Part shown: positions 31,641 to 41,668 of the stretch, one piece after another | Position numbering within the stretch: position 1 is the stretch's first letter | How the letters are laid out: each line of letters starts with the position of its first letter | Source: JAVBSN01 sp031556525 | Lineage (GTDB): Bacteria > Bacillota > Clostridia > Lachnospirales > Lachnospiraceae | Direction of reading: 5' to 3' | DNA length: 43,457 nucleotides | NCBI GenBank assembly: GCA_031556525.1 | Contig: JAVBSS010000045.1 | Location: 1 to 43,457 of the forward strand | The notes under the pieces: generated by a model | What the model was told of the DNA's origin: nothing | Seen by the model: the letters and a program-made list of their open reading frames with translations, nothing else | The model's database searches: none | Program-made: the position numbers and the translations under genes

Positions 31641-32519
31641 TTACCATCTCCTTTGTTCTTTCAGCTCATTATACATACCAACATAATTCTCATACCTAAG
31701 TTTACTTATATCTTCTCTATCCAATGCATCTTTTATTCCGCAATTAGGTTCATTTATATGACTACACCCTGCAAATCTACATTCCGATTCATATTTTGAA
31801 AACTCATTATAATAATCTTTTAATTCTTCTTTATCTAATTCATTAATGTATAACGTACTAAATCCTGGTGTATCCATAATATAAGTACTTCCTTCAACAT
31901 TAATTATTTCTGAATGTCTAGTGGTATGTTTTCCTCTTTTTATCTTTGTACTAATTTCTCCTGTCTCCATGACATTATCTTCACATAGGATGTTAAGTAA
32001 TGACGACTTACCTACACCTGATGGCCCTGCTAAAACAGTTGTTTTATCTCTTATATATTCCTTAACAATATCTATCCCTGTATTGTCATAAGTACTTATA
32101 AATATTATATTATAACCGCAGTTTGAATATATGTTTTTTATCTGCTCTATCTTATCTTCATCCACTATATCTATTTTATTAAAGCATAAAGTAGTATTAA
32201 CCTGTTGTTTATTCATTAAAATCAAGAATCTATCCAACAGGTTAAAATTAGGATCAGGTTCTGCTGCTGCAAATATAACCAATGCTTGATCTATATTTGC
32301 AACCGCTGGCCTAATTAGTTCATTATTACGTTCATTTATCTCTATAATATTACCAATCTTATTATCTTCATCAATAACATCGATTGTAACATTATCACCA
32401 ACTAATGGTTTTATTTTTTGATTTCTAAATATTCCTTTAGCCTTACATTCATATATTCCCATTCCATTAATATGAATATAATAAAATCCTGCTATTCCTT
32501 TAATTATCTTACCTTGCAT
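31641..32519 (-). CDS. rsgA: Ribosome-maturation GTPase RsgA
   Basis: GTPase that checks late 30S subunit assembly. 292 residues with an N-terminal OB fold (residues 1-65), a circularly permuted GTPase domain (NKID first, then P-loop GPSGVGKSSLLN, then DTPGFST) and a C-terminal zinc-binding region (CRFAGCSHINEPNCGI). Its start overlaps the kinase stop as TAATG. The placement downstream of the PASTA kinase and phosphatase is classic for Firmicutes and suggests shared regulation. Confidence 0.97.
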   Translation of the reverse strand: MQGKIIKGIAGFYYIHINGMGIYECKAKGIFRNQKIKPLVGDNVTIDVIDEDNKIGNIIEINERNNELIRPAVANIDQALVIFAAAEPDPNFNLLDRFLILMNKQQVNTTLCFNKIDIVDEDKIEQIKNIYSNCGYNIIFISTYDNTGIDIVKEYIRDKTTVLAGPSGVGKSSLLNILCEDNVMETGEISTKIKRGKHTTRHSEIINVEGSTYIMDTPGFSTLYINELDKEELKDYYNEFSKYESECRFAGCSHINEPNCGIKDALDREDISKLRYENYVGMYNELKEQRRW

Positions 32520-34687
32520 TATCGTGTAACTTTCTCAAATGTTACTGAAGCATTGCTACTAAAACTACCTGTTACATCTACACCATTTACTGTAACTGTA
32601 ACTGTAATACTACCTGTATTTGTAGTAAGGTTTTCCATAGCGCTAATTGTACTTATATCAATTGGTGCTTGGAATTGTGCTTGTGTATATGCTGCATTTA
32701 ATAATTCATATGTTGCATTGCCTTGCTTAAATACAATTCTTACAACTGCAGTATCTCCTTCTTGCCATTCATAATTAGATGTAATACTACCAGCAAAACT
32801 TGCTCTATATGATACTGTTTCTTCTTGAGTTGCGGTAGCTGGATCTGGTCCTTTACTCAATGTAATATCTACCTTAGTACCACCGTTAACTGTAGTATTG
32901 GCCGAAACGCTCTGATTTATAACTCTTCCTGATTCATATTCATCACTATATTCCTGAGTAGTACTTCCTAATACAAGTCCAACTTGTTGTAAGGCTGCCT
33001 CTGCCTCTGTTAATGTCTTGCCCAATACATTAGGTACGATTGCATCAGTTACCTCTTTACCATTACTTACTGTAATTGTAACATCACTATTCTTTGCCGC
33101 ATTCGTATTTCCTTCTGGTGATTGCTTAATAACATTATCCTTATCTACTTCTTCACTAAATTCATATGCGTGTTTTACTTTAAATCCAGCTTCCTCTAAT
33201 AGAGTTGTTGCTTGCTCATCTGAATATCCAGTAACATCTGGCACTTGAACTTCTTCTGTTCCACTGCTTACTTGAATAGTAACAACATCTTCTGCTCCTA
33301 CCATTTCTCCTTTGAGAACGCTTTGAGATACAACATAGCCCACTTCAATAGTATCACTTATAACATGCTCTATATTGTATTGTGATTCTACAAATCCCGC
33401 TTTCTCTAAAGCTGCGATAGCTTTCTCTTCAGACAATCCTACAACTTCTATCATCTCAATTTGTCCAGAATCTTCAACTATCTCATCTCTATTTCCAAAT
33501 TTGAACCAACCTGCAAAACTTCCAATTAGAACCATTAAGAATATTGCTATTATTACAGCTACTACAATACCTGCAATGCTTATAATTCTCTCTAATTTTG
33601 GATCTACTTCTGCAATTTCATCTTCATCGTCATCATAATTATCTTCTAAATCTTCATCTTCATAATCTTCTAGAGACTCATCATCTCCATACAAATTATC
33701 TAATTCTTTAATTGCATCTTGAACTTCTCTAGATTGTGTTGTTTGTGGCATTTGAACTTCTTCTTGAGGTTCTTGAACACCATCTTTTATTGCCTTAAGT
33801 TCTTCATCAGTCATCATTACTGTTGGGCTATCTAATGGTGTTGTTGTAGTTATTAACAAATCAGCATTAGGATTAGCTTGAACTCTTTTTAAATCTGCTA
33901 TTAAAGCATTAGCTGTTAAATAACGTCTCTCTGGTTTCTTTTGTGTACATTTTAATACTATCTTCTCCATACTTGCAGAAATCTCTGGATAGTATTCTCT
34001 AGGAGGTATAATAGTATCTTGAATCTGCATAAGTGCAACTGTAACATTATTTTCTCCTTCAAAAGGAACTCTTCCAGTTAACATCTCATACATAGTAATA
34101 CCTAATGAGTATATATCACTCCTCTCATCACTATATCCACCACGAGCTTGCTCTGGAGAAATATAATGAACACTGCCCATTGCATTTGCACCTACTGTAT
34201 TAGATGTAGCTGCTCTTGCAATTCCAAAATCAGTTACCTTCACGCTACCATTTTTTGATACAATAATATTTTGAGGTTTAATATCTCTATGAATTGTATG
34301 ATTATCATGAGCCACTTCAATACCTGAAGCAATCTGAATAGCAAAATCAATTGCCTTATCTATTGATAATCTACCATTAACTTGTATGTACTCTTTAAGG
34401 GTAATTCCCTCAACTAATTCCATTACTATAAAATATATTCCTTCATCTTCACCAACATCAAAAACATTAACGATGTTTGGATGTGACAAACCTGCTGCTG
34501 ATTGTGCCTCTACTCTGAATTTGGTAACAAAATTCTTATCATCGCTAAATTCAGACTTAAGTACTTTTATAGCTACAAATCTATTAAGTTTGTGACACTT
34601 CGCTTTATATACAACAGACATTCCACCTGAACCTACAACGTCCATTATCTCATAACGCCCTGCAATAATCATTCCTGGATTAAACAT
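32519..34687 (-). CDS. prkC: PASTA-domain serine/threonine kinase (PrkC/PknB type)
   Basis: 722 residues. The kinase domain (12-270) has GSGGMS, Lys41, HRDIKPQN with Asp135, DFGIA with Asp153 and HYISPEQ. A juxtamembrane region with a very acidic patch (about 336-362) leads to one transmembrane helix (368-395). Three extracellular PASTA repeats (about 411-615) precede a C-terminal beta-rich domain of ~105 residues (616-722) with no PASTA features. PASTA kinases sense muropeptides or lipid II and control growth, wall synthesis and dormancy exit. Next to its cognate PP2C phosphatase. The extra C-terminal domain is not in standard PrkC. Confidence 0.95.
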   Translation of the reverse strand: MFNPGMIIAGRYEIMDVVGSGGMSVVYKAKCHKLNRFVAIKVLKSEFSDDKNFVTKFRVEAQSAAGLSHPNIVNVFDVGEDEGIYFIVMELVEGITLKEYIQVNGRLSIDKAIDFAIQIASGIEVAHDNHTIHRDIKPQNIIVSKNGSVKVTDFGIARAATSNTVGANAMGSVHYISPEQARGGYSDERSDIYSLGITMYEMLTGRVPFEGENNVTVALMQIQDTIIPPREYYPEISASMEKIVLKCTQKKPERRYLTANALIADLKRVQANPNADLLITTTTPLDSPTVMMTDEELKAIKDGVQEPQEEVQMPQTTQSREVQDAIKELDNLYGDDESLEDYEDEDLEDNYDDDEDEIAEVDPKLERIISIAGIVVAVIIAIFLMVLIGSFAGWFKFGNRDEIVEDSGQIEMIEVVGLSEEKAIAALEKAGFVESQYNIEHVISDTIEVGYVVSQSVLKGEMVGAEDVVTIQVSSGTEEVQVPDVTGYSDEQATTLLEEAGFKVKHAYEFSEEVDKDNVIKQSPEGNTNAAKNSDVTITVSNGKEVTDAIVPNVLGKTLTEAEAALQQVGLVLGSTTQEYSDEYESGRVINQSVSANTTVNGGTKVDITLSKGPDPATATQEETVSYRASFAGSITSNYEWQEGDTAVVRIVFKQGNATYELLNAAYTQAQFQAPIDISTISAMENLTTNTGSITVTVTVNGVDVTGSFSSNASVTFEKVTR

Positions 34688-34704
34688 ATATACACCTCTC
34701 TATT

Positions 34705-35424
34705 TTACTGAACAGCTATAACAACCCCAATGTTGTCCTTGCCGCCATAATAATTTGCCCTGTTAATTAGTTGCTCTACTGATTCTTTAGGTAATGAATG
34801 TTCCATTACTATATCTCTAACTTCATCATCATCTACCATATTAGACAAACCATCTGAACACATAAGTATTCTATCATCAGGTTCTAATATTATTTCAAAG
34901 AAATCAAGTACTACTTCTTCTCCAACTCCAATTGCTCTAGTAATAATATTTTTCTCTGGATGATATCTTCCTTTTCTTCTCTCAAGTTGACCAGTTCTTA
35001 TTAATTCCTCAACTAATGAATGATCTAAAGTTATTTGCTTAATTTTATTATTTATTATATATAATCTACTATCACCTACATTAGCTACATATAACTTACC
35101 TTTTAACACTATGGCTACAACAAAAGTTGTTCCCATTCCTTGGTATTCTTCATTACTATTAGCTAGTTCAACAATTTCTTGATTAACTTCTGATACACAT
35201 TTCTTAATTATTGTTATTGGATTACTACTCTTACATTTCTTAACCTTCTCAACAAAATTCTTAACTGCATAATCTGAAGCAAAGTCTCCTGCTTTATGCC
35301 CTCCCATACCATCTGCAACTATATACAAATTGGGAAGCCTTCCTACTGATTCGTCAGAGAAAAAAATGTTGTCCTGATTAATACTCCTAACTCTGCCTAT
35401 ATCAGTTCTTCCATATGAGATCAT
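34705..35424 (-). CDS. prpC: PP2C-type serine/threonine phosphatase
   Basis: 239 residues, cytosolic, Mn/Mg dependent. Motifs are GRVRSINQDN (motif I), YIVADGMGGHKAGDFAS (metal-binding Asp and Gly), MGTTFVVAI, NVGDSRLYI and CSDGLSNMVDDDE. It dephosphorylates targets of the adjacent PASTA kinase. Its start overlaps the rlmN stop as TAATG, so the two are translationally coupled. Confidence 0.96.
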   Translation of the reverse strand: MISYGRTDIGRVRSINQDNIFFSDESVGRLPNLYIVADGMGGHKAGDFASDYAVKNFVEKVKKCKSSNPITIIKKCVSEVNQEIVELANSNEEYQGMGTTFVVAIVLKGKLYVANVGDSRLYIINNKIKQITLDHSLVEELIRTGQLERRKGRYHPEKNIITRAIGVGEEVVLDFFEIILEPDDRILMCSDGLSNMVDDDEVRDIVMEHSLPKESVEQLINRANYYGGKDNIGVVIAVQ

Positions 35425-36464
35425 TAGTTTCCTCCCGTTACGTATTTTTCTACGTAAGCCTTCCTAAGCTGTCCACAAGCAGCATCTATATCGCCGCCCA
35501 TACCTCTTCTTATAGTAACATTTATTCGATTTTTTTCAAGTATATATTTGAAATTTTCTACAGAATTCTTATCAGATTGCTTATAATTTCGTTCTTTTAT
35601 CGGATTAACTGGTATTAAATTAACATGACAGTTGTATCCTGTAATGAGTTTTGATAATTTTTCAGCCTGTTCTTTGTTATCATTTTCACCCATTACTAAA
35701 CTATATTCAAACGTTATTCTTCTTCCAGTTTTATCAAAATAATACTTACAAGCCTTTAAAGTTTCTTCTACTGAATACTTATTAGCGATAGGCATTAACG
35801 CTTTTCTCTCTTCATCTGTTGGTGCATGAAGTGATAGTGCAAATGTTATACCAAGCATTTCATCAGCTAACTCATATATACGTGGAACAATTCCACAACT
35901 TGATACTGTAATATTTCTTTGACTAATATTTAGACCATTTTCATCAGAAATGATTTTTATAAACTTTAGTAAATTATCATAATTATCTAACGGTTCACCA
36001 GTGCCCATAACTACTATATTTGACACTCTCTCCCCTGTTATGTTCTGTATATAATATATTTGATCCAACATCTCAGATGCTTCTAGATTTCTTGTAAGTC
36101 CGAGTAGTGTTGATGCACAAAATCTACAACCCATTCTGCAACCTGCTTGTGATGATATGCATACAGAATTACCATGCTTATATTTCATAAGTACACTCTC
36201 GATTATATTTCCATCATGTAACTGAAATATAAATTTGTTAGTACCATCTACTTTAGAAATTAGTCTCTCAACTTGAGTAACACTTAATAATCCCTCTTCA
36301 TTAATTAAATCCTTAATGTCGCTCGGAATGTTATTCATCTCTTCAACATTTCTTACTAATTTTTCATGTATCCATTTGTATATTTGCTTTGCCCTGAATC
36401 TAGGTTTTCCTTTTGAAACTATCCATTCCTCTAATTCTGGCAATGTCATAGATTTAATATCCAT
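35424..36464 (-). CDS. rlmN: Dual-specificity RNA methyltransferase RlmN
   Basis: Radical-SAM enzyme that methylates C2 of A2503 in 23S rRNA and A37 of several tRNAs. 346 residues from the ATG at 36464, five bases after GGAGG; the frame's earlier GTG lies in that site. The [4Fe-4S] motif is Cys109-x3-Cys113-x2-Cys116 (CRMGCRFC). The C-terminal Cys in DIDAACGQL is the mechanistic cysteine. MGTGEPLDNYDN is the family GGEP-like motif. Same operon as rsmB and fmt. Confidence 0.97.
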   Translation of the reverse strand: MDIKSMTLPELEEWIVSKGKPRFRAKQIYKWIHEKLVRNVEEMNNIPSDIKDLINEEGLLSVTQVERLISKVDGTNKFIFQLHDGNIIESVLMKYKHGNSVCISSQAGCRMGCRFCASTLLGLTRNLEASEMLDQIYYIQNITGERVSNIVVMGTGEPLDNYDNLLKFIKIISDENGLNISQRNITVSSCGIVPRIYELADEMLGITFALSLHAPTDEERKALMPIANKYSVEETLKACKYYFDKTGRRITFEYSLVMGENDNKEQAEKLSKLITGYNCHVNLIPVNPIKERNYKQSDKNSVENFKYILEKNRINVTIRRGMGGDIDAACGQLRKAYVEKYVTGGN

Positions 36465-36504
36465 GATATCCTCCACATCACATAAACTCTATTCTTAACC
36501 TGTC

Positions 36505-37866
36505 TTATTTATTACTATTTTTCTTGAATCTAGCAATAAAAAATCCATCACATTTCTCTTTCCCTTGTAATAATGCTACGTATCCGTCCTTCTTAGTATC
36601 ACTATCTATACTTTCTGGCAAATACTCTTCTATACTATCGAATTCAAAATCATAATTATCTCTAAACCACATTGCATTATTAATATTTTCATCTACATTG
36701 ATTGTACAAGTACTATATACTAGTGTTCCACCTGGTTTTACATATTGAGACACTATCGATAATATATTTCTTTGTAATGCTACTAACTCATCTAATTGCG
36801 CTGTTGATAATCTATATTTTATATCATTTTTCTTGCCTATTATACCAAGCCCTGAACATGGTAAATCAGCAATTACAATATCTGCTTTTTCTATCATTGA
36901 TTCATCTAATACTGTTGCATCATATTCTTCACATGATACATTCGTATAGTTGCATCTATCAATATTCTCTTTAATTAACTCAACTTTATTCTCTGTAAGA
37001 TCTCTAGCTATAATGCGTCCTTTATTCCCAAGTAAATCTGCTATATGAAGACTTTTTCCACCTGGTGCTGCACATACATCTAAAATCAAATCATCTTTAC
37101 TTGGACTTGCTACTAATCCAACAAGCATTGAGCTCTCATCTTGAACAACAAATTCGCCATCAAAAAATCCTGGAACTTTTCTTATATAATCATAATTATC
37201 TATAAACAAGGCGCTATCTACATAATTACCTCGTGTAACATCTATACCTCTACCTTCAAGTTTAGCAATAAATTTATCTATATCAATGTTATTCTCACAA
37301 CATCTAATAGTTGTTGCCTTATCAGTAACAGACGCCTCTATTATCGTCTTAGCAGTTTCATAATCATAATCTGCAACTAGCTTATCTACTATCCATTCAG
37401 GAATAGAATACTTTATTGATAAATACATGGCTGGATTAGCTTTTTCTGTTGGGTATTTTACATCTTCAATATTTCTAGCTATGTTTCTTAATACCCCATT
37501 TACAAATCCAGATAGACTTGAAAAACCTCTTTTCTTAACAAGTTTTACTGTCTCATTACAAGCTGCTGTATCTGGTATACTATCCATATATTTAATCTGA
37601 TATACACCCATTCTAAGAGCACTTCTTATCAATGGTTTGCACTTATTTATCTTAGTATTAGAAAATTGATTAATGATATAATCTAATTGCAATCTGTATT
37701 CAGTTACGCCCTCACATATTCTAGTTATAAATGCTCTGTCTTGCTTACTAGAAAATTGATGTTTTCTAAGTGCTGTCTGAATTGCTGAATTGCTAAGTCT
37801 GTTATTCTTGTCTATATCGATTAATATATCTAATGCTATTTCTCTTGGGTTAATGTTATCTGCCAC
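36505..37866 (-). CDS. rsmB: 16S rRNA m5C967 methyltransferase RsmB
   Basis: 453 residues. The NusB-like RNA-binding domain (1-140) is followed by a SAM methyltransferase domain with DVCAAPGGKSLHIAD, the catalytic Cys region VYSTCTINVDEN and DLPCSGLG. It methylates C967 of 16S rRNA. 30 bases downstream of fmt in the operon. Length and motifs are ordinary. Confidence 0.96.
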   Translation of the reverse strand: MADNINPREIALDILIDIDKNNRLSNSAIQTALRKHQFSSKQDRAFITRICEGVTEYRLQLDYIINQFSNTKINKCKPLIRSALRMGVYQIKYMDSIPDTAACNETVKLVKKRGFSSLSGFVNGVLRNIARNIEDVKYPTEKANPAMYLSIKYSIPEWIVDKLVADYDYETAKTIIEASVTDKATTIRCCENNIDIDKFIAKLEGRGIDVTRGNYVDSALFIDNYDYIRKVPGFFDGEFVVQDESSMLVGLVASPSKDDLILDVCAAPGGKSLHIADLLGNKGRIIARDLTENKVELIKENIDRCNYTNVSCEEYDATVLDESMIEKADIVIADLPCSGLGIIGKKNDIKYRLSTAQLDELVALQRNILSIVSQYVKPGGTLVYSTCTINVDENINNAMWFRDNYDFEFDSIEEYLPESIDSDTKKDGYVALLQGKEKCDGFFIARFKKNSNK

Positions 37867-37896
37867 TTTAATTCCTCACCTGTTCAATAAACTGTA

Positions 37897-38823
37897 TTAT
37901 CCTAATTGGTTGCCTATCTCTACTTTGTATCCTAATAAAAATGCTGATGTATCCATTCTTTTCTTACCTTCTAATTGAAGATTCTTAATTCTAAGTGAAC
38001 CTTCTCCACATGCAACAGTAAATGATTTTTTATCAACTGCCCACACACTTCCTACTTCACCTTGTGTCTCGTCAATCACCTCTGCTTCATATACCTTTAA
38101 TGTCTTATCATTAAATTTTGTATAAGCACTTGGCCATGGATTAAGTCCTCTAATTAATCTCTCTATCTCAACTGCTGATTTGTTAAAATCAATTAATCCC
38201 ATACCTTTATCTAACATTTTAGCATAACAACTGTCTTCATCATCTTGAACAGTTCTTGTAGCTGTATTATTCTCTAATTTTTCAAGGGTAGTTACTAGTA
38301 ACTTAGCTCCTGCATCTGCCAATATATCATGAAGGCTTCCACCAGTTTCTTTGTCATCTAATGTTATCTCTACCTTATCAATCATATCACCAGTATCTAA
38401 ACCTTTAGCCATATACATAGTAGTTACACCACTTGTCTTCTCTCCATCGATTACTGCCCATTGTATAGGTGCTGCACCACGATATTTAGGTAATAATGAT
38501 GCGTGTACATTTATACAACCATACTTAGGAATATTAAGAATACTCTCTGGTAATATCTGTCCAAATGCTACTACAACAATTACATCTGGATTAATGTCTT
38601 TTAATAAATTCACAAATTCTTCTTCTCTAACTTTAATCGGTTGGTATACTTCTATATTATGCTCTAATGCCTTTTCTTTAACCGGCGTATATTGCATAGC
38701 TTTTCCTCTACCCTTGGGTTTATCTGGTTGAGTTATTACTGCTTTTACTGTATGACCTGCTTTAATTATCTCTTCAAGAGTATTAACTGCAAAATCAGGG
38801 GTTCCCATATATACTACATTCAT
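37897..38823 (-). CDS. fmt: Methionyl-tRNA formyltransferase
   Basis: 308 residues. Formylates initiator Met-tRNA with 10-formyl-THF. Diagnostic elements are VYMGTPDFAV, KPKGRGK, HASLLPKYRGAAPIQWAVIDG (catalytic Asn/His segment) and TTMYMAKGLDTGDM, with an OB-like C-terminal domain (LNPWPSAYT, LRIKNLQLEGKKRMD). It follows def, its functional partner, but 119 bases away because of a tandem repeat in the spacer. Confidence 0.97.
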   Translation of the reverse strand: MNVVYMGTPDFAVNTLEEIIKAGHTVKAVITQPDKPKGRGKAMQYTPVKEKALEHNIEVYQPIKVREEEFVNLLKDINPDVIVVVAFGQILPESILNIPKYGCINVHASLLPKYRGAAPIQWAVIDGEKTSGVTTMYMAKGLDTGDMIDKVEITLDDKETGGSLHDILADAGAKLLVTTLEKLENNTATRTVQDDEDSCYAKMLDKGMGLIDFNKSAVEIERLIRGLNPWPSAYTKFNDKTLKVYEAEVIDETQGEVGSVWAVDKKSFTVACGEGSLRIKNLQLEGKKRMDTSAFLLGYKVEIGNQLG

Positions 38824-38850
38824 GTACTTCTCCTCACATGCTCCATATAT

Positions 38851-38955
38851 TATCTAATCACATATTCTAAATTCATTCTATACACTATCTAATTGCACAT
38901 TCTAATTTTATTCTATACATTATCTAATTATATATTTTAAAATCACTCTATGGGT
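38851..38955. repeat. Three tandem 35-base repeats between def and fmt
   Basis: Units begin at 38851, 38886 and 38921 with TATCTAAT and continue with CATATTCTAAATTCATTCTAT-like sequence. Copies 1 and 2 differ at a few positions; copy 3 is more diverged and runs through the def stop codon into its last codons. The array accounts for nearly all of the def-fmt spacer. Confidence 0.85.
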
Positions 38956-39413
38956 TCCACATCTCTTAATGGTCCATTAGCTATATCTTTATATAATACA
39001 CCATCTAAATGATCTATTTCATGACACATAGCTCTAGCTAATAATCCTTCACCTTCAACTGTTATCTCTTCCATCTCTTCATTGTATGCCTTACATACTA
39101 CTCTCAGGGGTCTTGTTACATCTGCAACTTTTCCTGGAAGACTTAGACAACCTTCATCACCCATTTGTTCTCCGTCTTTCTCTACTATTACCGGATTGAT
39201 TAATAATATAGGTGTTTCATAATCTACATCTATTACAACTATTCTTTTTAGAATACCTACTTGAGGCGCTGCAAGCCCTACTCCATTTGCATCATACATT
39301 GTTTCAAACATATCATCTATTAACTCAAGTGTTCTCTCATTTACTTCTTTTACTTCTTTACAGTTTTTTCTTAATACATCATCACCATCAAACCTAATTT
39401 TCCTAATTGCCAT
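38943..39413 (-). CDS. def: Peptide deformylase
   Basis: 156 residues. Removes the N-formyl group from nascent proteins. The three metal motifs are GVGLAAPQVG (motif 1), EGCLSLPG (motif 2, metal Cys) and HEIDHLDG (motif 3, two metal His and catalytic Glu). Between priA and fmt, the classic pairing of formylation and deformylation. The last codons (PIE) are part of the third copy of a 35-base tandem repeat. Confidence 0.97.
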   Translation of the reverse strand: MAIRKIRFDGDDVLRKNCKEVKEVNERTLELIDDMFETMYDANGVGLAAPQVGILKRIVVIDVDYETPILLINPVIVEKDGEQMGDEGCLSLPGKVADVTRPLRVVCKAYNEEMEEITVEGEGLLARAMCHEIDHLDGVLYKDIANGPLRDVEPIE

Positions 39414-39433
39414 TTTCCTATACTCTCCTTCGT

Positions 39434-41668
39434 TTAATAATTATTCATCGGATTAAAATCGAATTGAATATTAATACCCTTATATTCAATATTATCATCT
39501 ATATAATTCTCTATAGTATCTTTTATTCTTATTAATTCATTATACTTAGAATGTTTAATATATACAACCCTTCTATATATATCACTTACTTTGGATACAC
39601 TTGCTTTACTAGGGCCTATTACCAACATTCCATCTACATTCATATTTCCTATATACTTAGCTATTAACTCTGCTTGACTATCAACTAGCCCTTCATCTTT
39701 AGCCGTAATAAATACAAGCAACATGTTTGAAATTGGCGGATACGACATCAATTCTCGATATGCTATCTCCTCTTCGTAAAATTCCTCATAATCCTGCTTT
39801 GCTGCAGTGGTTACTGCATAATGCTCTGTATTATAGGTCTGAATAACAACCTCACCTGCTATACTTCCTCTACCTGCTCTGCCTGCCGCTTGTGTTAGCA
39901 AATCAAAAGTTCTCTCACCTGCTCTATAATCATTTGTAAATAATGATAGGTCAGCTAATAGTATTCCCACTAATGATACATTCGAAAAGTCATGTCCCTT
40001 TACAATCATTTGAGTTCCTACTAAAATATCAGCTCCACCGTCAGCGAACTTTGACAATATAGCTTCATGTCCACCTTTATTTTTAGTAGTATCCATATCC
40101 ATTCTAAGAACTCTTGCTGTAGGAAATAATCGTTTAACTTCCTCTTCTATTTTCTGAGTTCCTGGTTTGAATCCACCTATATATGGTGAACCACATTTTA
40201 TACATAATTTTTTGTTATCTTCTGTATAATTACAATAATGACATACTAATTTATTGTTATTATGAATCGTCAATGACACATCACAATGTGGACATTTAAC
40301 TACGGTTCCACAACTTCTACAAGACACAAATCCTGCATATCCTCTTTTATTTAAAAACAACATAGTTTGTTGCTTTTTACTTAATCTATCTTCCATTAGT
40401 GCTTTTAATTTATTACTTATAGCACTACGATTTCCCTGTTTTAATTCATCACGTAAATCTACAATCTCTACGGATGGCATCTGTGCTGATGCAGCTCTTT
40501 CCTTTATAGTCCATAACTTATATTCACCACTAATTGCTTTTGTATAACTCTCAACTGATGGTGTTGCTGAACCTAATATTACTGAGGCTTTACACATATT
40601 AGCTCTCTCAATTGCTACTTCTCTAGCATGATATTTAGGAGGCGCATCACTTTTATAAGTAGTTTCATGTTCTTCATCTATTACTATAAGTCCAAGATTT
40701 TCAAACGGAGTAAATAGAGCTGAACGAGGTCCGATAATTATATCAACTTCGCCTTTCTTAGCTCGCAAAAATTGATCATATCTCTCACCTTTGCTTAACT
40801 TAGAATTAATAATAGTTACTCTATCTCCAAATCTTCTTCTAAATCTCATAACTGTTTGATAAGTTAGTGCTATCTCTGGAATTAATACAATTACTTGCTT
40901 TCCTTCTCTAATTACCTTATCTATAATTTCTAGATAGACTTCTGTTTTTCCACTTCCTGTTACACCATGTAGCAAATAAGTTTTATTTATATCATTATCA
41001 TAATCTTCTATAAATTCATCTACAATACTACTCTGAGCATCATTTAAATCATTCACTTTCCTGTTTATTATATCTGTATTTATCGGATTTCTAAAAATTC
41101 TTTCGCTATCTATAGCTATAACTTTTTCTTCTTCCATTGCATTTATTGAAGCATTTGATACATTTAATTTTGTTGTAATAATATCTTTTGGTATTTCTTT
41201 TTCAGTTATTAATTCAGTTAATAATCTTAATTTTGCTTTACTATTTTTCTTTTTATAGTACTCAAGTTTAGCAATACTATCCTCTTCAGATAGTAACAAT
41301 CTTATTGTTTTATCTTCGATTTTCTTAACTTTTTGCTTTATGGGCATTACTGTCTTAAGAGCATTTATCATTGTCGAACCATAATTTTGCTTAATCCATA
41401 CTGCTAGTTTAATTAAATGAGATTCTATAACTATACTAGTTTTATTAATACTATTAATTGCCTTAATCTTATCTACATCATATTTTGGTTCGTCTGATAA
41501 TCCTACAACATATCCCTTTCTTATAGTATTGCCTCTGCCAAAAGGTATACTAACTTCTTGTCCTATGGAAATTTCTTCACGCAAAGAATAGGGCACTTCA
41601 TATTGAAACGCCCTATCTATCGCCTCATGCGAAATATCTATTATTATATCCGCATATTTTATCGACAT
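39434..41668 (-). CDS. priA: Primosomal protein N' (replication restart helicase)
   Basis: 744 residues. Recognises stalled forks and reloads the replisome. The 3'-DNA binding domain is N-terminal (1-100), then a winged helix, then the helicase core with GVTGSGKTEVYLE (Walker A) and DEEH (motif II). Zinc-binding cysteines follow in the pattern CRSCGTVVKCPHC, CHYCN, CIKCG. The start at 41668 has GGAGG six bases upstream and lies within the murE 3' end, overlapping it by 44 bases. Confidence 0.97.
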   Translation of the reverse strand: MSIKYADIIIDISHEAIDRAFQYEVPYSLREEISIGQEVSIPFGRGNTIRKGYVVGLSDEPKYDVDKIKAINSINKTSIVIESHLIKLAVWIKQNYGSTMINALKTVMPIKQKVKKIEDKTIRLLLSEEDSIAKLEYYKKKNSKAKLRLLTELITEKEIPKDIITTKLNVSNASINAMEEEKVIAIDSERIFRNPINTDIINRKVNDLNDAQSSIVDEFIEDYDNDINKTYLLHGVTGSGKTEVYLEIIDKVIREGKQVIVLIPEIALTYQTVMRFRRRFGDRVTIINSKLSKGERYDQFLRAKKGEVDIIIGPRSALFTPFENLGLIVIDEEHETTYKSDAPPKYHAREVAIERANMCKASVILGSATPSVESYTKAISGEYKLWTIKERAASAQMPSVEIVDLRDELKQGNRSAISNKLKALMEDRLSKKQQTMLFLNKRGYAGFVSCRSCGTVVKCPHCDVSLTIHNNNKLVCHYCNYTEDNKKLCIKCGSPYIGGFKPGTQKIEEEVKRLFPTARVLRMDMDTTKNKGGHEAILSKFADGGADILVGTQMIVKGHDFSNVSLVGILLADLSLFTNDYRAGERTFDLLTQAAGRAGRGSIAGEVVIQTYNTEHYAVTTAAKQDYEEFYEEEIAYRELMSYPPISNMLLVFITAKDEGLVDSQAELIAKYIGNMNVDGMLVIGPSKASVSKVSDIYRRVVYIKHSKYNELIRIKDTIENYIDDNIEYKGINIQFDFNPMNNY

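Noticed and set aside
38851..38955. Possible CRISPR array
   Set aside because: Units are directly adjacent with no unique spacers and no cas genes nearby; it is a plain tandem repeat.
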